Position numbers and translations under genes: made by a program
Notes under the pieces: model-generated
What the model saw: the letters and a program-made list of their open reading frames with translations, nothing else
Databases searched by the model: none
What the model was told of the DNA's origin: nothing
Shown here: positions 1 to 8,897 of the stretch, piece after piece
How positions within the stretch are numbered: position 1 is the first letter of the stretch
Layout: each line of letters starts with the position of its first letter
Source of the DNA: Ilyobacter_A sp963675185
Lineage (GTDB): Bacteria; Fusobacteriota; Fusobacteriia; Fusobacteriales; Fusobacteriaceae
DNA: 64,000 nt
Reading direction: 5' to 3'
Assembly (NCBI GenBank): GCA_963675185.2
Contig: CAXXOH010000003.1
Location: 434,001 to 498,000, forward strand

Positions 1-270
1 TTTGATACAACAAGGGAGAAGCTTGGCAACAACAAGAAAATGGAAGTAAGAGAGATAAAAACTGAGCTCGCCGGCGGCGATCTGTTCATAACGATACACC
101 CTTATATATCCAACGTCAACCTGACTTTGGACAAGATCAGGGATGTATTGCTGAAAAATCATAAATACCCGGCTACATACATAGCAAAAAAAATATACAG
201 CGATCTTAAGAAGACTGAGAATAGATATTTTTTAAACGCTACATCAATTTCTATTTTTAAAACCACTTAG
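1..270 (+). CDS. C-terminal 89 residues of an unidentified protein (5' end outside window)
   Basis: The reading frame is open from base 1 and ends at TAG 268-270, 18 bases before the Nudix gene, so this is the tail of a gene that starts upstream. An in-frame ATG at 40 has no convincing ribosome binding site. The segment around residues 24-33 (LAGGDLFITI) followed by a helical stretch and a final beta-like TSISIFK weakly resembles the end of a PP2C/SpoIIE-type phosphatase domain, but the usual Asp residues are not recognisable. I do not assign a function. Probably co-transcribed with the genes that follow. Confidence 0.6.
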   Translation, partial: FDTTREKLGNNKKMEVREIKTELAGGDLFITIHPYISNVNLTLDKIRDVLLKNHKYPATYIAKKIYSDLKKTENRYFLNATSISIFKTT

Positions 271-288
271 AGGTAAGCGGGAGGGGAT

Positions 289-726
289 ATGAAGCAGATA
301 AGAGTCAGAGTGGCAGGGGTGTTAGAAAACAATGGAGAAATTCTGATGATAGCCCATCAGAAAAACGGGAGAAAGTACTGGCTTTTGCCTGGAGGCGGAG
401 TGGACTATGGGGAAACTTTTCAGGAGGCTCTAAAAAGAGAATTTAAAGAAGAAGTGAATCTGAATATAGGTGTAAAGAGCCTGCTTTTCATATCGGAGTC
501 AATAGCTCCGGACAGTTCGAGGCACATAGTTAACATATTTTTCGAAGTTGAGCATGAAAATGGCGAGATAAAATTGGGCGAAGAGGGGATATTAAGCGAT
601 GTTGCATATATCCCCATAGACAGAATAGACGAGTATACTGTCTACCCTAATATAAAGAAGGAATTAAAGGAGTATTTCACCTCTCATGAAAGGTGTATAC
701 AGTATTTGGGGAACAGATGGGAGTAG
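289..726 (+). CDS. Nudix hydrolase
   Basis: A 145-residue single-domain Nudix protein. The Nudix box lies at residues 36-58: Gly36, Glu42, then R50-E51-F52-K53-E54-E55, with Asn57 where the consensus has Gly. The Glu residues bind the Mg2+ used to hydrolyse a nucleoside diphosphate linked to another group. The substrate cannot be read from the sequence; the short length and lack of extra domains fit MutT/ADP-ribose-type house-cleaning enzymes. ATG 289 follows a GGGAGGGG ribosome site. The gene ends 3 bases before the secretion/pilus ATPase gene, so the two are likely co-transcribed. Confidence 0.85.
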   Translation: MKQIRVRVAGVLENNGEILMIAHQKNGRKYWLLPGGGVDYGETFQEALKREFKEEVNLNIGVKSLLFISESIAPDSSRHIVNIFFEVEHENGEIKLGEEGILSDVAYIPIDRIDEYTVYPNIKKELKEYFTSHERCIQYLGNRWE

Positions 727-729
727 GGT

Positions 730-2400
730 ATGTCACGTATAATAAGAAAAAGACTGGGAGACCTCCTGGTAGAAGAGGAGGTAATAGACAATAGGCAGCT
801 GCAGATAGCACTGGCAAAGCAGAAAAAATTGGGGAAAAGGCTCGGGGAAATACTGGTTGAGCTTGGATACTGCGACAGAGAGGACATAATAAAGGTATTG
901 GGAGATCAGTTGGGGATAGCCTATGTAGAGCTTGAGAGGATAGTAATCACATCGGAGGTCTTGTCCATAGTACCAAAAGACCTAGCGGTAAAATACAAGC
1001 TGATACCATTTATGAAAAACGGGACCCTCCTGCACGTGGCGATGGAGGACCCCTTAGATATATACGCCCTGGATGAGCTAGAAGCAAAAACTGGCCTGGA
1101 GATACATCCGGCTATATCCAGCATGGACGACATCATAAAATCTATAGCTAAAAACTATAGGGAAGAAATAGGAGTAGACGATGAGAACGCCCTTGAAAGC
1201 TACCTCAAGGAAGAGATAATTCTCAGAGAGGAGCTCGAGGACTCGTCTGTAGTGGAGATAGTTGAGATGATACTAAAGCGTTCTATCAGGGAACGGGCCA
1301 GTGACGTACACATAGAAAGTGAACAAAATGAGGTTCGGGTAAGATTTAGGGTAGACGGTATACTTTTTGAGGCAATGAAACTTCCAAAGGAACTTGAGCT
1401 ATCCGTAGTATCCAGGTTAAAGATAATGGCTAAAATGGATATATCTGAAAGGCGTATCCCGCAGGACGGCAGGATAGAGTTTCAAATTGACAGGCGGGAT
1501 ATAGACCTCAGGGTATCCACGCTTCCCACAATATTTGGGGAGAAGATAGTCATAAGGATACTAGATAAGTCCAGCGTCACTAAAAACCTGGATATGCTCG
1601 GTTTTTCAAAAGGGCACCTGGAAGATTTGAGAAAGCTCATAAAGAAGCCAACCGGCATGATATTCGTAACCGGCCCAACAGGAAGCGGTAAGACATCCAC
1701 ACTTTATGCAGCATTGAATGAGATAAACAGCATGGACAAAAACATAATAACCCTGGAAGATCCGGTGGAGTATCAGCTAAAGATAATAAACCAGGTACAG
1801 GTTAACACAGGTGTGGGACTAAGCTTCGCCAGGGGGCTGCGTTCTGTATTGAGGCAGGACCCAGACGTAATAATGATAGGGGAGATAAGGGACAAGGAGA
1901 CAGCGGATATAGCCATAGAAGCGGCTATGACAGGGCATCTGGTTTTTTCAACCCTGCACACTAACTCAGCGGCCGGGACTATAAACAGGTTGTTTGATAT
2001 GGGGATAGAGAATTTCCTGATATCATCATCTCTTCTAGGTATAGTCGCCCAGAGGCTAGTCAGAGAACTCTGCCCACACTGCAAGAAAAAAATTGTTCTC
2101 GCAGGTCACGAAGTATCGGAATTTAAACTAGATATCGACAAGGAATATGAGGTCTATAAGGCGGTTGGATGTAAGAAATGCAAGAACAGCGGCTACATGG
2201 GCAGAACCGTGATATCCGAGGTAGTCACCATAGATGAAAGCATAAGGGAACTCATAAACAGAAATGAAAGTATATCCGAGATAAAAAAAGTGTTGAAAAA
2301 TTTGAATATAAAATCTATAATATGTGATGGTATAGAGAAAGTTTTAAAAGGCATAACAAGTATAGAAGAGGTTTTGAGAGTAGCTCAAGACGAACTTTAA
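730..2400 (+). CDS. GspE/PilB-family type II secretion / type IV pilus assembly ATPase with tandem MshEN motifs
   Basis: A 556-residue hexameric ATPase that powers pilus or pseudopilus extension from the cytoplasm. Walker A GPTGSGKT is at about residues 315-322, Walker B is VIMIGEIRD, and the C-terminal zinc site uses C448/C451 and C481/C484. The N terminus has two 24-residue MshEN motifs, R8-Q31 and R37-Q60, each starting RLG and separated by five residues. This matches the 24-5-24 layout of the cyclic-di-GMP-binding MshEN domain; in the first motif the central Gly is Glu. No other pilus or secretion gene is in the window, so PilB and GspE cannot be told apart. ATG 730 follows the Nudix stop by 3 bases. 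Confidence 0.93.
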   Translation: MSRIIRKRLGDLLVEEEVIDNRQLQIALAKQKKLGKRLGEILVELGYCDREDIIKVLGDQLGIAYVELERIVITSEVLSIVPKDLAVKYKLIPFMKNGTLLHVAMEDPLDIYALDELEAKTGLEIHPAISSMDDIIKSIAKNYREEIGVDDENALESYLKEEIILREELEDSSVVEIVEMILKRSIRERASDVHIESEQNEVRVRFRVDGILFEAMKLPKELELSVVSRLKIMAKMDISERRIPQDGRIEFQIDRRDIDLRVSTLPTIFGEKIVIRILDKSSVTKNLDMLGFSKGHLEDLRKLIKKPTGMIFVTGPTGSGKTSTLYAALNEINSMDKNIITLEDPVEYQLKIINQVQVNTGVGLSFARGLRSVLRQDPDVIMIGEIRDKETADIAIEAAMTGHLVFSTLHTNSAAGTINRLFDMGIENFLISSSLLGIVAQRLVRELCPHCKKKIVLAGHEVSEFKLDIDKEYEVYKAVGCKKCKNSGYMGRTVISEVVTIDESIRELINRNESISEIKKVLKNLNIKSIICDGIEKVLKGITSIEEVLRVAQDEL

Positions 2401-2427
2401 AAACTTAATAAATTAGGAGGAAAAAAC

Positions 2428-2955
2428 TTGGCAAGCAAAAATATCGATTTGAAAGCGCTTATAAGAAATGTAGAACACTTTCCGACAGAGGGGATACTTT
2501 TTAGGGATATTACGACAGTTCTTAAAGATAGGGAAGCGCTAAAGTACATTATAGACGTTTTCACTGAGAGATATTCAGGGAAAGAGATTGACTATATCTT
2601 AGGTGCAGACGCCAGAGGATTTATATTTGGTGCCGCGCTTGCATACAATCTAGGATGCGGATTTGTACCGGTAAGAAAATCCGGGAAACTACCATATAAA
2701 ACAGTCACTGCAAGTTATGATCTAGAATACGGGTCAAGCGAGATAGAGATGCATATCGATGCCATAGAAAAAGGATCTAAAGTGATAGTTGTAGATGACC
2801 TTCTTGCTACAGGAGGAACAGCTGCAGCAATGGTAGACCTGGTTGAAAAGCTTGGCGGAGATATTATCGAGCTAGCATTTTTAATCGAGCTTGAAGCGCT
2901 GGAAGGAAGAAAAAAATTAGGGGACCACAGCGTATTTTCAATTGTAAAATATTAG
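2428..2955 (+). CDS. apt: Adenine phosphoribosyltransferase
   Basis: A 175-residue purine salvage enzyme converting adenine and PRPP to AMP in the cytoplasm. The PRPP-binding motif VIVVDDLLATGGTAAA is intact, the N-terminal FPTEGILFRDIT segment is typical of Apt, and the length is normal. The start is TTG at 2428, supported by AGGAGG at 2415-2420. A strong terminator follows, separating it from rel. The pair apt-rel is a common bacterial neighbourhood, seen also in Firmicutes. Confidence 0.95.
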   Translation: MASKNIDLKALIRNVEHFPTEGILFRDITTVLKDREALKYIIDVFTERYSGKEIDYILGADARGFIFGAALAYNLGCGFVPVRKSGKLPYKTVTASYDLEYGSSEIEMHIDAIEKGSKVIVVDDLLATGGTAAAMVDLVEKLGGDIIELAFLIELEALEGRKKLGDHSVFSIVKY

Positions 2956-2966
2956 AAGATTTTTTT

Positions 2967-2993
2967 GGAGCGGCGCCAAGTGTCGCTCCTTTT
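2967..2993 (+). terminator. Rho-independent terminator after apt
   Basis: GGAGCG (2967-2972) pairs with CGCTCC (2984-2989) around an 11-base loop region, followed by TTTT. It begins 11 bases after the apt stop. Confidence 0.8.
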
Positions 2994-3083
2994 AAACACA
3001 AAACTGGGTAAGTTATTATTTGTGGATAATTTGTCTAGTTTTGCGTTACTAAATTTTAAGATGGATTAGGGAGTAGAATTATT

Positions 3084-5246
3084 ATGGGGTATAAGAGCGA
3101 ACTTTTACAGGCTATAAAGAAAAGCAACCTAAAAGTGGACGAGAACAAGATTCTATTGGCTTATGAATTTGCAAAGGAATCTCATATAGGGCAGTTTAGA
3201 AAATCAGGGGAAGAGTATATAGTACATCCTATAGAAGTGGCCAAAATACTCATAGATATGAGGGTGGATACTGACACAATAGTAGCCGGGATACTGCATG
3301 ATGTCATAGAGGATACGTATATAACCAAGGCCGATATACAATACAATTTCGGAGAAGTGGTAGCGGATCTTGTGGACGGAGTTACCAAGTTAAGCATACT
3401 TCCAGAAGGTACCACGAAACAGCACGAAAACATAAGAAAAATGATAGTGGCCATGGCAAAAGATGTTAGGGTTGTAATAATAAAGCTCGCGGACAGGCTT
3501 CACAACATGAGAACCCTAAAGTACATGAAGGCGGAAAAGCAGAAGAAGATAGCACTGGAAACCCTTGAAATATTTGCCCCGTTAGCACATAGACTGGGGA
3601 TGGCGAGAATAAAATGGGAATTAGAAGACTTAGCCTTATACTACCTTGAGCCTGAAATATACAAGGAAATAGTTAGACTTGTAAGCACCAAAAGAACTGA
3701 AAGAGAAAGTTACACAACTGAAGTCATAGAGCTATTGAAAAATGAGCTGAAAAAACAAAACGTTAACGGGGATATATCCGGAAGGCCTAAGCATTTTTAC
3801 AGTATCTACAAAAAAATGTTTGAAAAGGGCAAAACCTTTGAGGAACTTTATGATTTAATAGCTATAAGGGTAATAGTTGAAAACGAGAGCGATTGCTACC
3901 ATGTGTTGGGGATACTGCACAACTTCTGGACTCCTGTGCCAGGAAGGTTTAAGGACTATATAGCGGTGCCGAAATCAAATGGCTACCAATCTATACACAC
4001 CACCGTGGTAGGACCTCTAGGGAAGTTTTTGGAGATACAGATAAGAACCGAAGAGATGCACGAGATAGCGGAAGAGGGTGTGGCAGCCCACTGGACCTAC
4101 AAAGAGAAAAAGACTTCTGCAAAATCAGACCATGTTTATTCATGGCTGAGGAAGATACTGGAGTGGCAGCAGGAGACTGATAACTCTGAAGAGTTCATAG
4201 AAACAGTCACAGGGGACATACTCAGCGAGACCGTTTTTGTTTTTTCTCCAAAAGGGGACGTAATTGAGCTAAGGACTGGGGCAACTCCGTTGGATTTTGC
4301 TTTCTATATACACACACAGATAGGGTATAAGTGCATAGGGGCAAAGGTGAATGACAAGATTGTACCCATAGACTACAAACTAAAAAACGGAGACAGAGTG
4401 GAGGTAATCACATCCAAGTCAGCTAAGGGACCTGGGAATGATTGGCTTAACATAGTTGTAACACACGGTGCAAAAAGTAAGATAAGGAAGTGGCTGAAGG
4501 AGCAAAAGTATGAAGAAAGCATAAAACTTGGCAAGGAAATGATGGAAAAAGAGCTCTCGAAATACAACATTTCCTATAAAGATTTTGAACAGAACGAGAT
4601 TATACTGGACTACATAAAAAAACACCATCTACCTACTGTCACAGAGCTTTTGTTTCAGGTGGCAGAGGGTAGGCTAAAAGCCGAGAATATAGTCGCCAAG
4701 ATAAAGCCTTCTGACAAGAAAGACTTGAAGTTAGAAGATATGATAGGTTCGAAGACGACGAGCAAAAAGAAAAAAAATGACTATGGAATAGTGGTAGAAG
4801 GAGTGGACAACACCCTGATAAGATTTGCTAAGTGCTGCACTCCACTTCCTGGGGATAACATAGGCGGGTACATAACAAGGGGATCCGGCATAGCGGTACA
4901 CAGGAACGACTGCCCAAATTACCAGAACATGGTACAAAACGATCCTGATAGGCAGATTGAGGTTAATTGGGATGAGAGTGTTATTGAAAAGAAGGTAAAC
5001 AAATATGCCTTTACTTTCAGTGTAATCGTTTATGACAGGCCTAATGTACTGATGGAGTTGGTAACTTTAGTAGCTGAGCATAAGATAAATATAGTAGGGG
5101 TAAATTCTAGCATTATAAATAGGACCACTAGCAAGGAAAGATGTATAAATATAAAATTTACAATAGAGATATCCGACAAAGAATCGTACAACAGGCTAAT
5201 ATCCCATATGAGCAAGTTAAAGGATGTAGTTGAGATAAAGAGGTAG
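3084..5246 (+). CDS. rel: Bifunctional (p)ppGpp synthetase/hydrolase, RelA/SpoT family
   Basis: A 720-residue stringent-response enzyme. The HD hydrolase domain carries His72-Asp73 in LHDVIEDT, so hydrolysis is probably active. The synthetase domain follows (GRPKHFYSIYKKM about residue 230), then TGS (TVFVFSPKGDVIELRTGATP), a helical region, the CCTPLPGD zinc-finger region and a C-terminal ACT domain. This is the full long Rel layout. ATG 3084 is preceded by an AGGGAG-like site. It stands between two terminators and is probably a single-gene unit; I could not find a convincing promoter. Confidence 0.95.
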   Translation: MGYKSELLQAIKKSNLKVDENKILLAYEFAKESHIGQFRKSGEEYIVHPIEVAKILIDMRVDTDTIVAGILHDVIEDTYITKADIQYNFGEVVADLVDGVTKLSILPEGTTKQHENIRKMIVAMAKDVRVVIIKLADRLHNMRTLKYMKAEKQKKIALETLEIFAPLAHRLGMARIKWELEDLALYYLEPEIYKEIVRLVSTKRTERESYTTEVIELLKNELKKQNVNGDISGRPKHFYSIYKKMFEKGKTFEELYDLIAIRVIVENESDCYHVLGILHNFWTPVPGRFKDYIAVPKSNGYQSIHTTVVGPLGKFLEIQIRTEEMHEIAEEGVAAHWTYKEKKTSAKSDHVYSWLRKILEWQQETDNSEEFIETVTGDILSETVFVFSPKGDVIELRTGATPLDFAFYIHTQIGYKCIGAKVNDKIVPIDYKLKNGDRVEVITSKSAKGPGNDWLNIVVTHGAKSKIRKWLKEQKYEESIKLGKEMMEKELSKYNISYKDFEQNEIILDYIKKHHLPTVTELLFQVAEGRLKAENIVAKIKPSDKKDLKLEDMIGSKTTSKKKKNDYGIVVEGVDNTLIRFAKCCTPLPGDNIGGYITRGSGIAVHRNDCPNYQNMVQNDPDRQIEVNWDESVIEKKVNKYAFTFSVIVYDRPNVLMELVTLVAEHKINIVGVNSSIINRTTSKERCINIKFTIEISDKESYNRLISHMSKLKDVVEIKR

Positions 5247-5269
5247 CTGGCTTTTCAGGCCAGCTTTTT
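5245..5269 (+). terminator. Rho-independent terminator overlapping the rel stop codon
   Basis: AGCTGGC (5245-5251) and GCCAGCT (5259-5265) form a perfect 7-bp stem followed by a T run. The first stem bases are part of the TAG stop codon. Confidence 0.85.
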
Positions 5270-5315
5270 AATTTAGTTAATTATTGGAGTTTATATAAGT
5301 TCAACAGTAAAAATA

Positions 5316-5469
5316 CTTGTTTTAGCCTCGAATTGACACGAATAAAAAATAAAATAATATTTTGGGTACATAGCTTCTATAATAGGAATAAATAGTTTCA
5401 CAGGGAGTAGAAAAAAATTAATTGTTTTCTGCTTCAGTGAAGATTCGTGCAATTTGTGACAAAAAACAG
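5316..5469. repeat. Dispersed palindromic intergenic element, copy A
   Basis: The left arm, 5316-5343, containing TTGTTTTAG and GACACGAAT, is an imperfect inverted repeat of the right arm, 5443-5469, containing ATTCGTG and GTGACAAAAAA. The element shares collinear blocks with 11551-11710: TTGTTTTAG, GACACGAATAAAAAAT, a TATTTTGG-rich middle and GTGAAGATTCGTG. It has no open reading frame and lies between the rel terminator and the tgt promoter. Copies of this kind behave like small non-coding dispersed repeats; how it spreads is unknown. Confidence 0.65.
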
Positions 5470-5549
5470 AAGCATGAAAAATATGTGGATTCAGCAAATT
5501 AATACCTAGAAAAAGGATGTAAGGAGAACAACATTAATTAATTTAGTAT

Positions 5550-5578
5550 TTGCAATAAAATAAAAAGCAGTTTATAAT
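5550..5578 (+). promoter_or_regulatory. Promoter of tgt
   Basis: TTGCAA (5550-5555), 17-bp spacer, TATAAT (5573-5578). The predicted start near 5585 lies just before the AGGAGG ribosome site of tgt. Confidence 0.75.
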
Positions 5579-5610
5579 AGGGTGATATATTTTTAGGAGG
5601 TTTGCATTAG

Positions 5611-6759
5611 ATGTTGCCAGTTACATATAAGGTTTTTAATAAGAATGGAAAAGCAAGGGTGGGGAAAATAAAGACCCCGCATGGAGAGATAGAAACGCCA
5701 GTATTTATGCCTGTAGGTACACAGGCCACGGTAAAGACAATGACGCCGGAAGAACTTCTAGAGATAGGGTCAGAGGTAATTCTGGGGAATACATATCACC
5801 TGTACTTGAGACCAGGAGATGAGCTTGTGGCTGAATTCGGCGGGCTGCACAAGTTTATGAACTGGGGCAAGCCGATACTTACAGACAGCGGAGGGTTCCA
5901 GGTTTTCAGCCTTGGTCACATGAGGAAGATAAAAGAAGAGGGAGTTTATTTCAGTTCCCATATAGACGGGTCGAAACACTTTATTTCGCCGGAGAAATCG
6001 ATACAGATACAAAACAACCTGGGATCGGATATAGTAATGCTTTTTGACGAGTGCCCGCCAGGTCAATCTCCTAGAGATTACCTTATCCCCTCTATAGAAA
6101 GGACCACGAGATGGGCCAAAAGATGCATAGAAGCACATAACAGGCCGGACGAACAGGGGCTTTTTGCCATAGTCCAGGGTGGAATATACGAAGATTTGAG
6201 GGATAAAAGCTTCGAAGAGCTGTACGAGATGGATGATCATTTTTCAGGCTACGCCATAGGTGGCCTGGCAGTGGGTGAGGAAACTTCAGACATGTACAGG
6301 ATACTAGACCATATAGTACCAAAACTTCCAGAAAATAAACCGAGATACCTTATGGGTGTAGGTGAGCCACTTGATATGCTGGAGGCAGTTGGAAGTGGGG
6401 TAGACATGATGGACTGCGTGCAGCCCACCAGAATAGCAAGGCATGGTACTGTATTTACAAAATACGGGAGGCTTGTTGTAAAAAATGCAAAGTATGCCCA
6501 CGATAAGAGACCTCTAGACGAGGGGTGCGATTGCTATGTGTGCAGGAACTACACTAGAGGATATATAAGACACCTGTTTAAAGCTCAGGAAATATTGGGG
6601 TCTAGGCTTACAAGCTATCACAACCTATATTTCCTTATAAAAATGATGGAGAACGCCAGAAAAGCCATAAAAGAGGAAAGATTTTATGAGTTTAAAGAGG
6701 AGTTCAAGAAAAATTATACCACTGGTAAAGAGAGTGAGTGGATAAAGCCTCAAAGTTAG
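5611..6759 (+). CDS. tgt: Queuine / preQ1 tRNA-guanine transglycosylase
   Basis: A 382-residue enzyme exchanging guanine 34 of GUN-anticodon tRNAs for preQ1 on the way to queuosine. The TDSGGFQVFSL base-binding loop, GGLAVGE, the nucleophile region GVDMMDCVQPTR and a zinc site (CDCYVCRNYTRG with a following His) are present. The length is standard for bacterial Tgt. ATG 5611 follows TAGGAGG at 5594-5600. Its own promoter lies just upstream; rsmB and the trmR-like gene follow closely and are likely in the same unit. Confidence 0.96.
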   Translation: MLPVTYKVFNKNGKARVGKIKTPHGEIETPVFMPVGTQATVKTMTPEELLEIGSEVILGNTYHLYLRPGDELVAEFGGLHKFMNWGKPILTDSGGFQVFSLGHMRKIKEEGVYFSSHIDGSKHFISPEKSIQIQNNLGSDIVMLFDECPPGQSPRDYLIPSIERTTRWAKRCIEAHNRPDEQGLFAIVQGGIYEDLRDKSFEELYEMDDHFSGYAIGGLAVGEETSDMYRILDHIVPKLPENKPRYLMGVGEPLDMLEAVGSGVDMMDCVQPTRIARHGTVFTKYGRLVVKNAKYAHDKRPLDEGCDCYVCRNYTRGYIRHLFKAQEILGSRLTSYHNLYFLIKMMENARKAIKEERFYEFKEEFKKNYTTGKESEWIKPQS

Positions 6760-6804
6760 GCCCATGCAGGAAATCGCTTGACGAGGTTCGAAAAGGAGAA
6801 ATTA

Positions 6805-8115
6805 ATGAATGTAAAGCTGAGGATAATAGAGCTTTTGGAGGAATACGATAAGGGGAAGTACTCCAATATAATTTTAAACGATTACTTCAAAAAGAACAAG
6901 CTTAGCCAGGGAGAAAAGGGATTCGTTACCGAGGTTTTTTACGGCGTGATAAGGAACCTTATCTTTATAGATTACCAGATAGGGAAGAGAACCAAAAAAA
7001 TAAAAAAAACTTGGATAAAGAACCTGTTGAGGCTGTCTATTTACCAGGGTTTTTTCATGGACAGCGACGAAAAGGGAGTTGTCTGGGAAGCCACTGAGCT
7101 GGCAAAGAAAAAATACGGGATACAGATCTCGAAGTTCATAAACGGGGTGCTCAGAAACTTCTTTAGGGACGAGGAAACCATTGCGGAGTTGGAGAGCAAA
7201 GGCAGATATGACATCATTTATTCTTGCCCGGAGTGGTTTTATGAAAAGCTGAAAAGGGAGTACCCAGAAAACTACCTAGAGGTTATGAAGTCCTACAAGG
7301 CAACGCCTAAAATGAGCGTCAGAATAAACAATCTGAAGTACTCTGAGGAGGAATTTAAAGCCCTTGCAGAAAAGCTGGGGATAAATATACTGAAGCAGGT
7401 GGGTGAGGTTTTCTATATCGACAGCGGCTCTATACTAGACACCGACGAGTTCAAGGAAGGGAAGCTTATCGTGCAGGACGGGTCCTCTTATCTGGCAGCA
7501 AAGTATATAGGAGCCGAGCCGGGAGAGACGGTTTTGGATGCCTGCAGTGCTCCAGGAAGCAAAACTGCAGTTCTTGCAAGCACTATGCAGAACAAAGGGA
7601 AGGTATATGCCCTTGACATACACGAGCATAAACTCAGGCTCATAGAAGAAAACATGCAGAAGCTGGGAATACATATAGTGGACGCCAGACTTTTAGACGC
7701 CAGAGATGTCTCCAACCTAAAAGTGGAGTTCGACAGGGTACTTGTTGACGCCCCTTGCAGCGGATACGGAGTGCTAAGGAAAAAGCCAGAGGCGATATAC
7801 AATAAAGACATGTCCAATGTGGAAGAGCTTGTCAGACTGCAGTACAGCATACTAGAAGCAGCAGCCGAGAATCTTAAGCCGGGCGGAGTACTGGTGTACA
7901 GTACCTGTACCATATTCAGAGAAGAAAATACCGACAACGTGAAAAGGTTTCTCGAAAACCACGATGAATTCAGCGTTACCAGTATAGAGAAACCGAAAAA
8001 CGTGGAGGGGCATTTCGACGAGCTAGGCGGGCTGATCATAGACTATAGGGAAACTTATCTTGACGGATTTTATATAGTAAAAATGAAGAAAAAACAGGCG
8101 GAGGAAACATGTTAG
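6805..8115 (+). CDS. rsmB: 16S rRNA (cytosine-C5)-methyltransferase, RsmB family
   Basis: Methylates a cytosine of 16S rRNA (C967 in E. coli). An N-terminal NusB-like helical domain (about residues 1-130) precedes a SAM-dependent methylase with DACSAPGSKTA, the VDAPCSGYGVLRKKPE motif and the catalytic YSTCTIF cysteine. I start at ATG 6805 because AAGGAG lies at 6793-6798; an in-frame TTG at 6778 would add nine residues but has only a weak site. The 3' end overlaps the next gene by 7 bases (8109-8115), indicating translational coupling. Confidence 0.93.
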   Translation: MNVKLRIIELLEEYDKGKYSNIILNDYFKKNKLSQGEKGFVTEVFYGVIRNLIFIDYQIGKRTKKIKKTWIKNLLRLSIYQGFFMDSDEKGVVWEATELAKKKYGIQISKFINGVLRNFFRDEETIAELESKGRYDIIYSCPEWFYEKLKREYPENYLEVMKSYKATPKMSVRINNLKYSEEEFKALAEKLGINILKQVGEVFYIDSGSILDTDEFKEGKLIVQDGSSYLAAKYIGAEPGETVLDACSAPGSKTAVLASTMQNKGKVYALDIHEHKLRLIEENMQKLGIHIVDARLLDARDVSNLKVEFDRVLVDAPCSGYGVLRKKPEAIYNKDMSNVEELVRLQYSILEAAAENLKPGGVLVYSTCTIFREENTDNVKRFLENHDEFSVTSIEKPKNVEGHFDELGGLIIDYRETYLDGFYIVKMKKKQAEETC

Positions 8116-8738
8116 AGGAATTGAAGCAGGCAAACGAGTATATAGTCTCTAAAATAGTGGAAAATGACCAGCTGATACTCGAAATGGAGGAGTACGCAAG
8201 TGAGCACAACGTGCCCATAGTGACCAAAGAGGTAGCCAAATACCTGGAGTTCATGGTGGACATTAACAGGTCTAAAAACATACTGGAGATAGGTACTGCC
8301 ATAGGGTATTCAGGGATTATAATGGCAAGAGTCGCCGAAAAGTATGGCGGAAAGCTCACAACCATAGAGATAGACGAGACGAGGTACCTTGAGGCCAAGC
8401 AAAACTTCGAAAAAGCCGGTCTGGAAAACGTCTGCCAGATACTGGGTGACGGCCTGGAGGAGATAAAAAAGCTGGACCACGGCTACGACTTTATATTCAT
8501 AGACGCGGCAAAGGGGAAGTACAAGGAGTTTTTCGAGGATTCATACAGGCTTCTAAACGAAGGCGGGGTAATCTTCATAGACAACATAATGTTTCGGGGG
8601 TACCTGTACAAGGAGTACCCGAAAAGGTTCAAGACTATAGTGAGAAAGCTGGACGAGTTCATAGACTACCTCTATGAAAACTATCCAGGATTTACTCTCC
8701 TGCCTTTCGGAGATGGTATTGGACTTTTAAAAAAATAA
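8109..8738 (+). CDS. SAM-dependent O-methyltransferase, YrrM/TrmR-like
   Basis: A 209-residue class I O-methyltransferase of the caffeoyl-CoA-O-methyltransferase fold: ILEIGTAIGYSG at the SAM site and DFIFIDAAKGKY at the metal-binding core. In Bacillus the homologue of this size (TrmR/YrrM) methylates 5-hydroxyuridine 34 of tRNA to 5-methoxyuridine. The TrhP-like gene at 57834-59063 would supply the hydroxylated substrate, and the neighbours here modify tRNA and rRNA, so a TrmR role is likely but not proven. Ribosome site GGAGG at 8100-8104. Confidence 0.85.
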   Translation: MLEELKQANEYIVSKIVENDQLILEMEEYASEHNVPIVTKEVAKYLEFMVDINRSKNILEIGTAIGYSGIIMARVAEKYGGKLTTIEIDETRYLEAKQNFEKAGLENVCQILGDGLEEIKKLDHGYDFIFIDAAKGKYKEFFEDSYRLLNEGGVIFIDNIMFRGYLYKEYPKRFKTIVRKLDEFIDYLYENYPGFTLLPFGDGIGLLKK

Positions 8739-8825
8739 ATACAATCTGGAATTTTTTATCAATAATATTTTTTAATAATTTTAAATCTATTTAGAAAACA
8801 ATACCTACATATAAAACTAGAATTA

Positions 8826-8834
8826 TGGTATAAT
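8826..8834 (+). promoter_or_regulatory. Extended -10 promoter element before the TRM11-like gene
   Basis: TGG followed by TATAAT (8829-8834). No good -35 is seen. A hairpin terminator begins about 9 bases after the box, so a transcript from here would meet it at once. Confidence 0.45.
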
Positions 8835-8842
8835 CATTAACT

Positions 8843-8867
8843 AACCCGACTGCTTGGTTGGGTTTTT
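8843..8867 (+). terminator. Rho-independent terminator after the tgt-rsmB-trmR unit
   Basis: AACCCGAC (8843-8850) pairs with GTTGGGTT (8857-8864, one G-T pair) around TGCTTG, then a T run. It may end the upstream operon or attenuate transcription from the -10 box just before it. Confidence 0.75.
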
Positions 8868-8897
8868 ATTTTGCGTACTTACTTTAGGAGTGGAAAT

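Noticed and set aside
5770..6240. 156-codon - strand frame inside tgt
   Set aside because: Antisense to strongly conserved tgt motifs, with no ribosome site or known domain.
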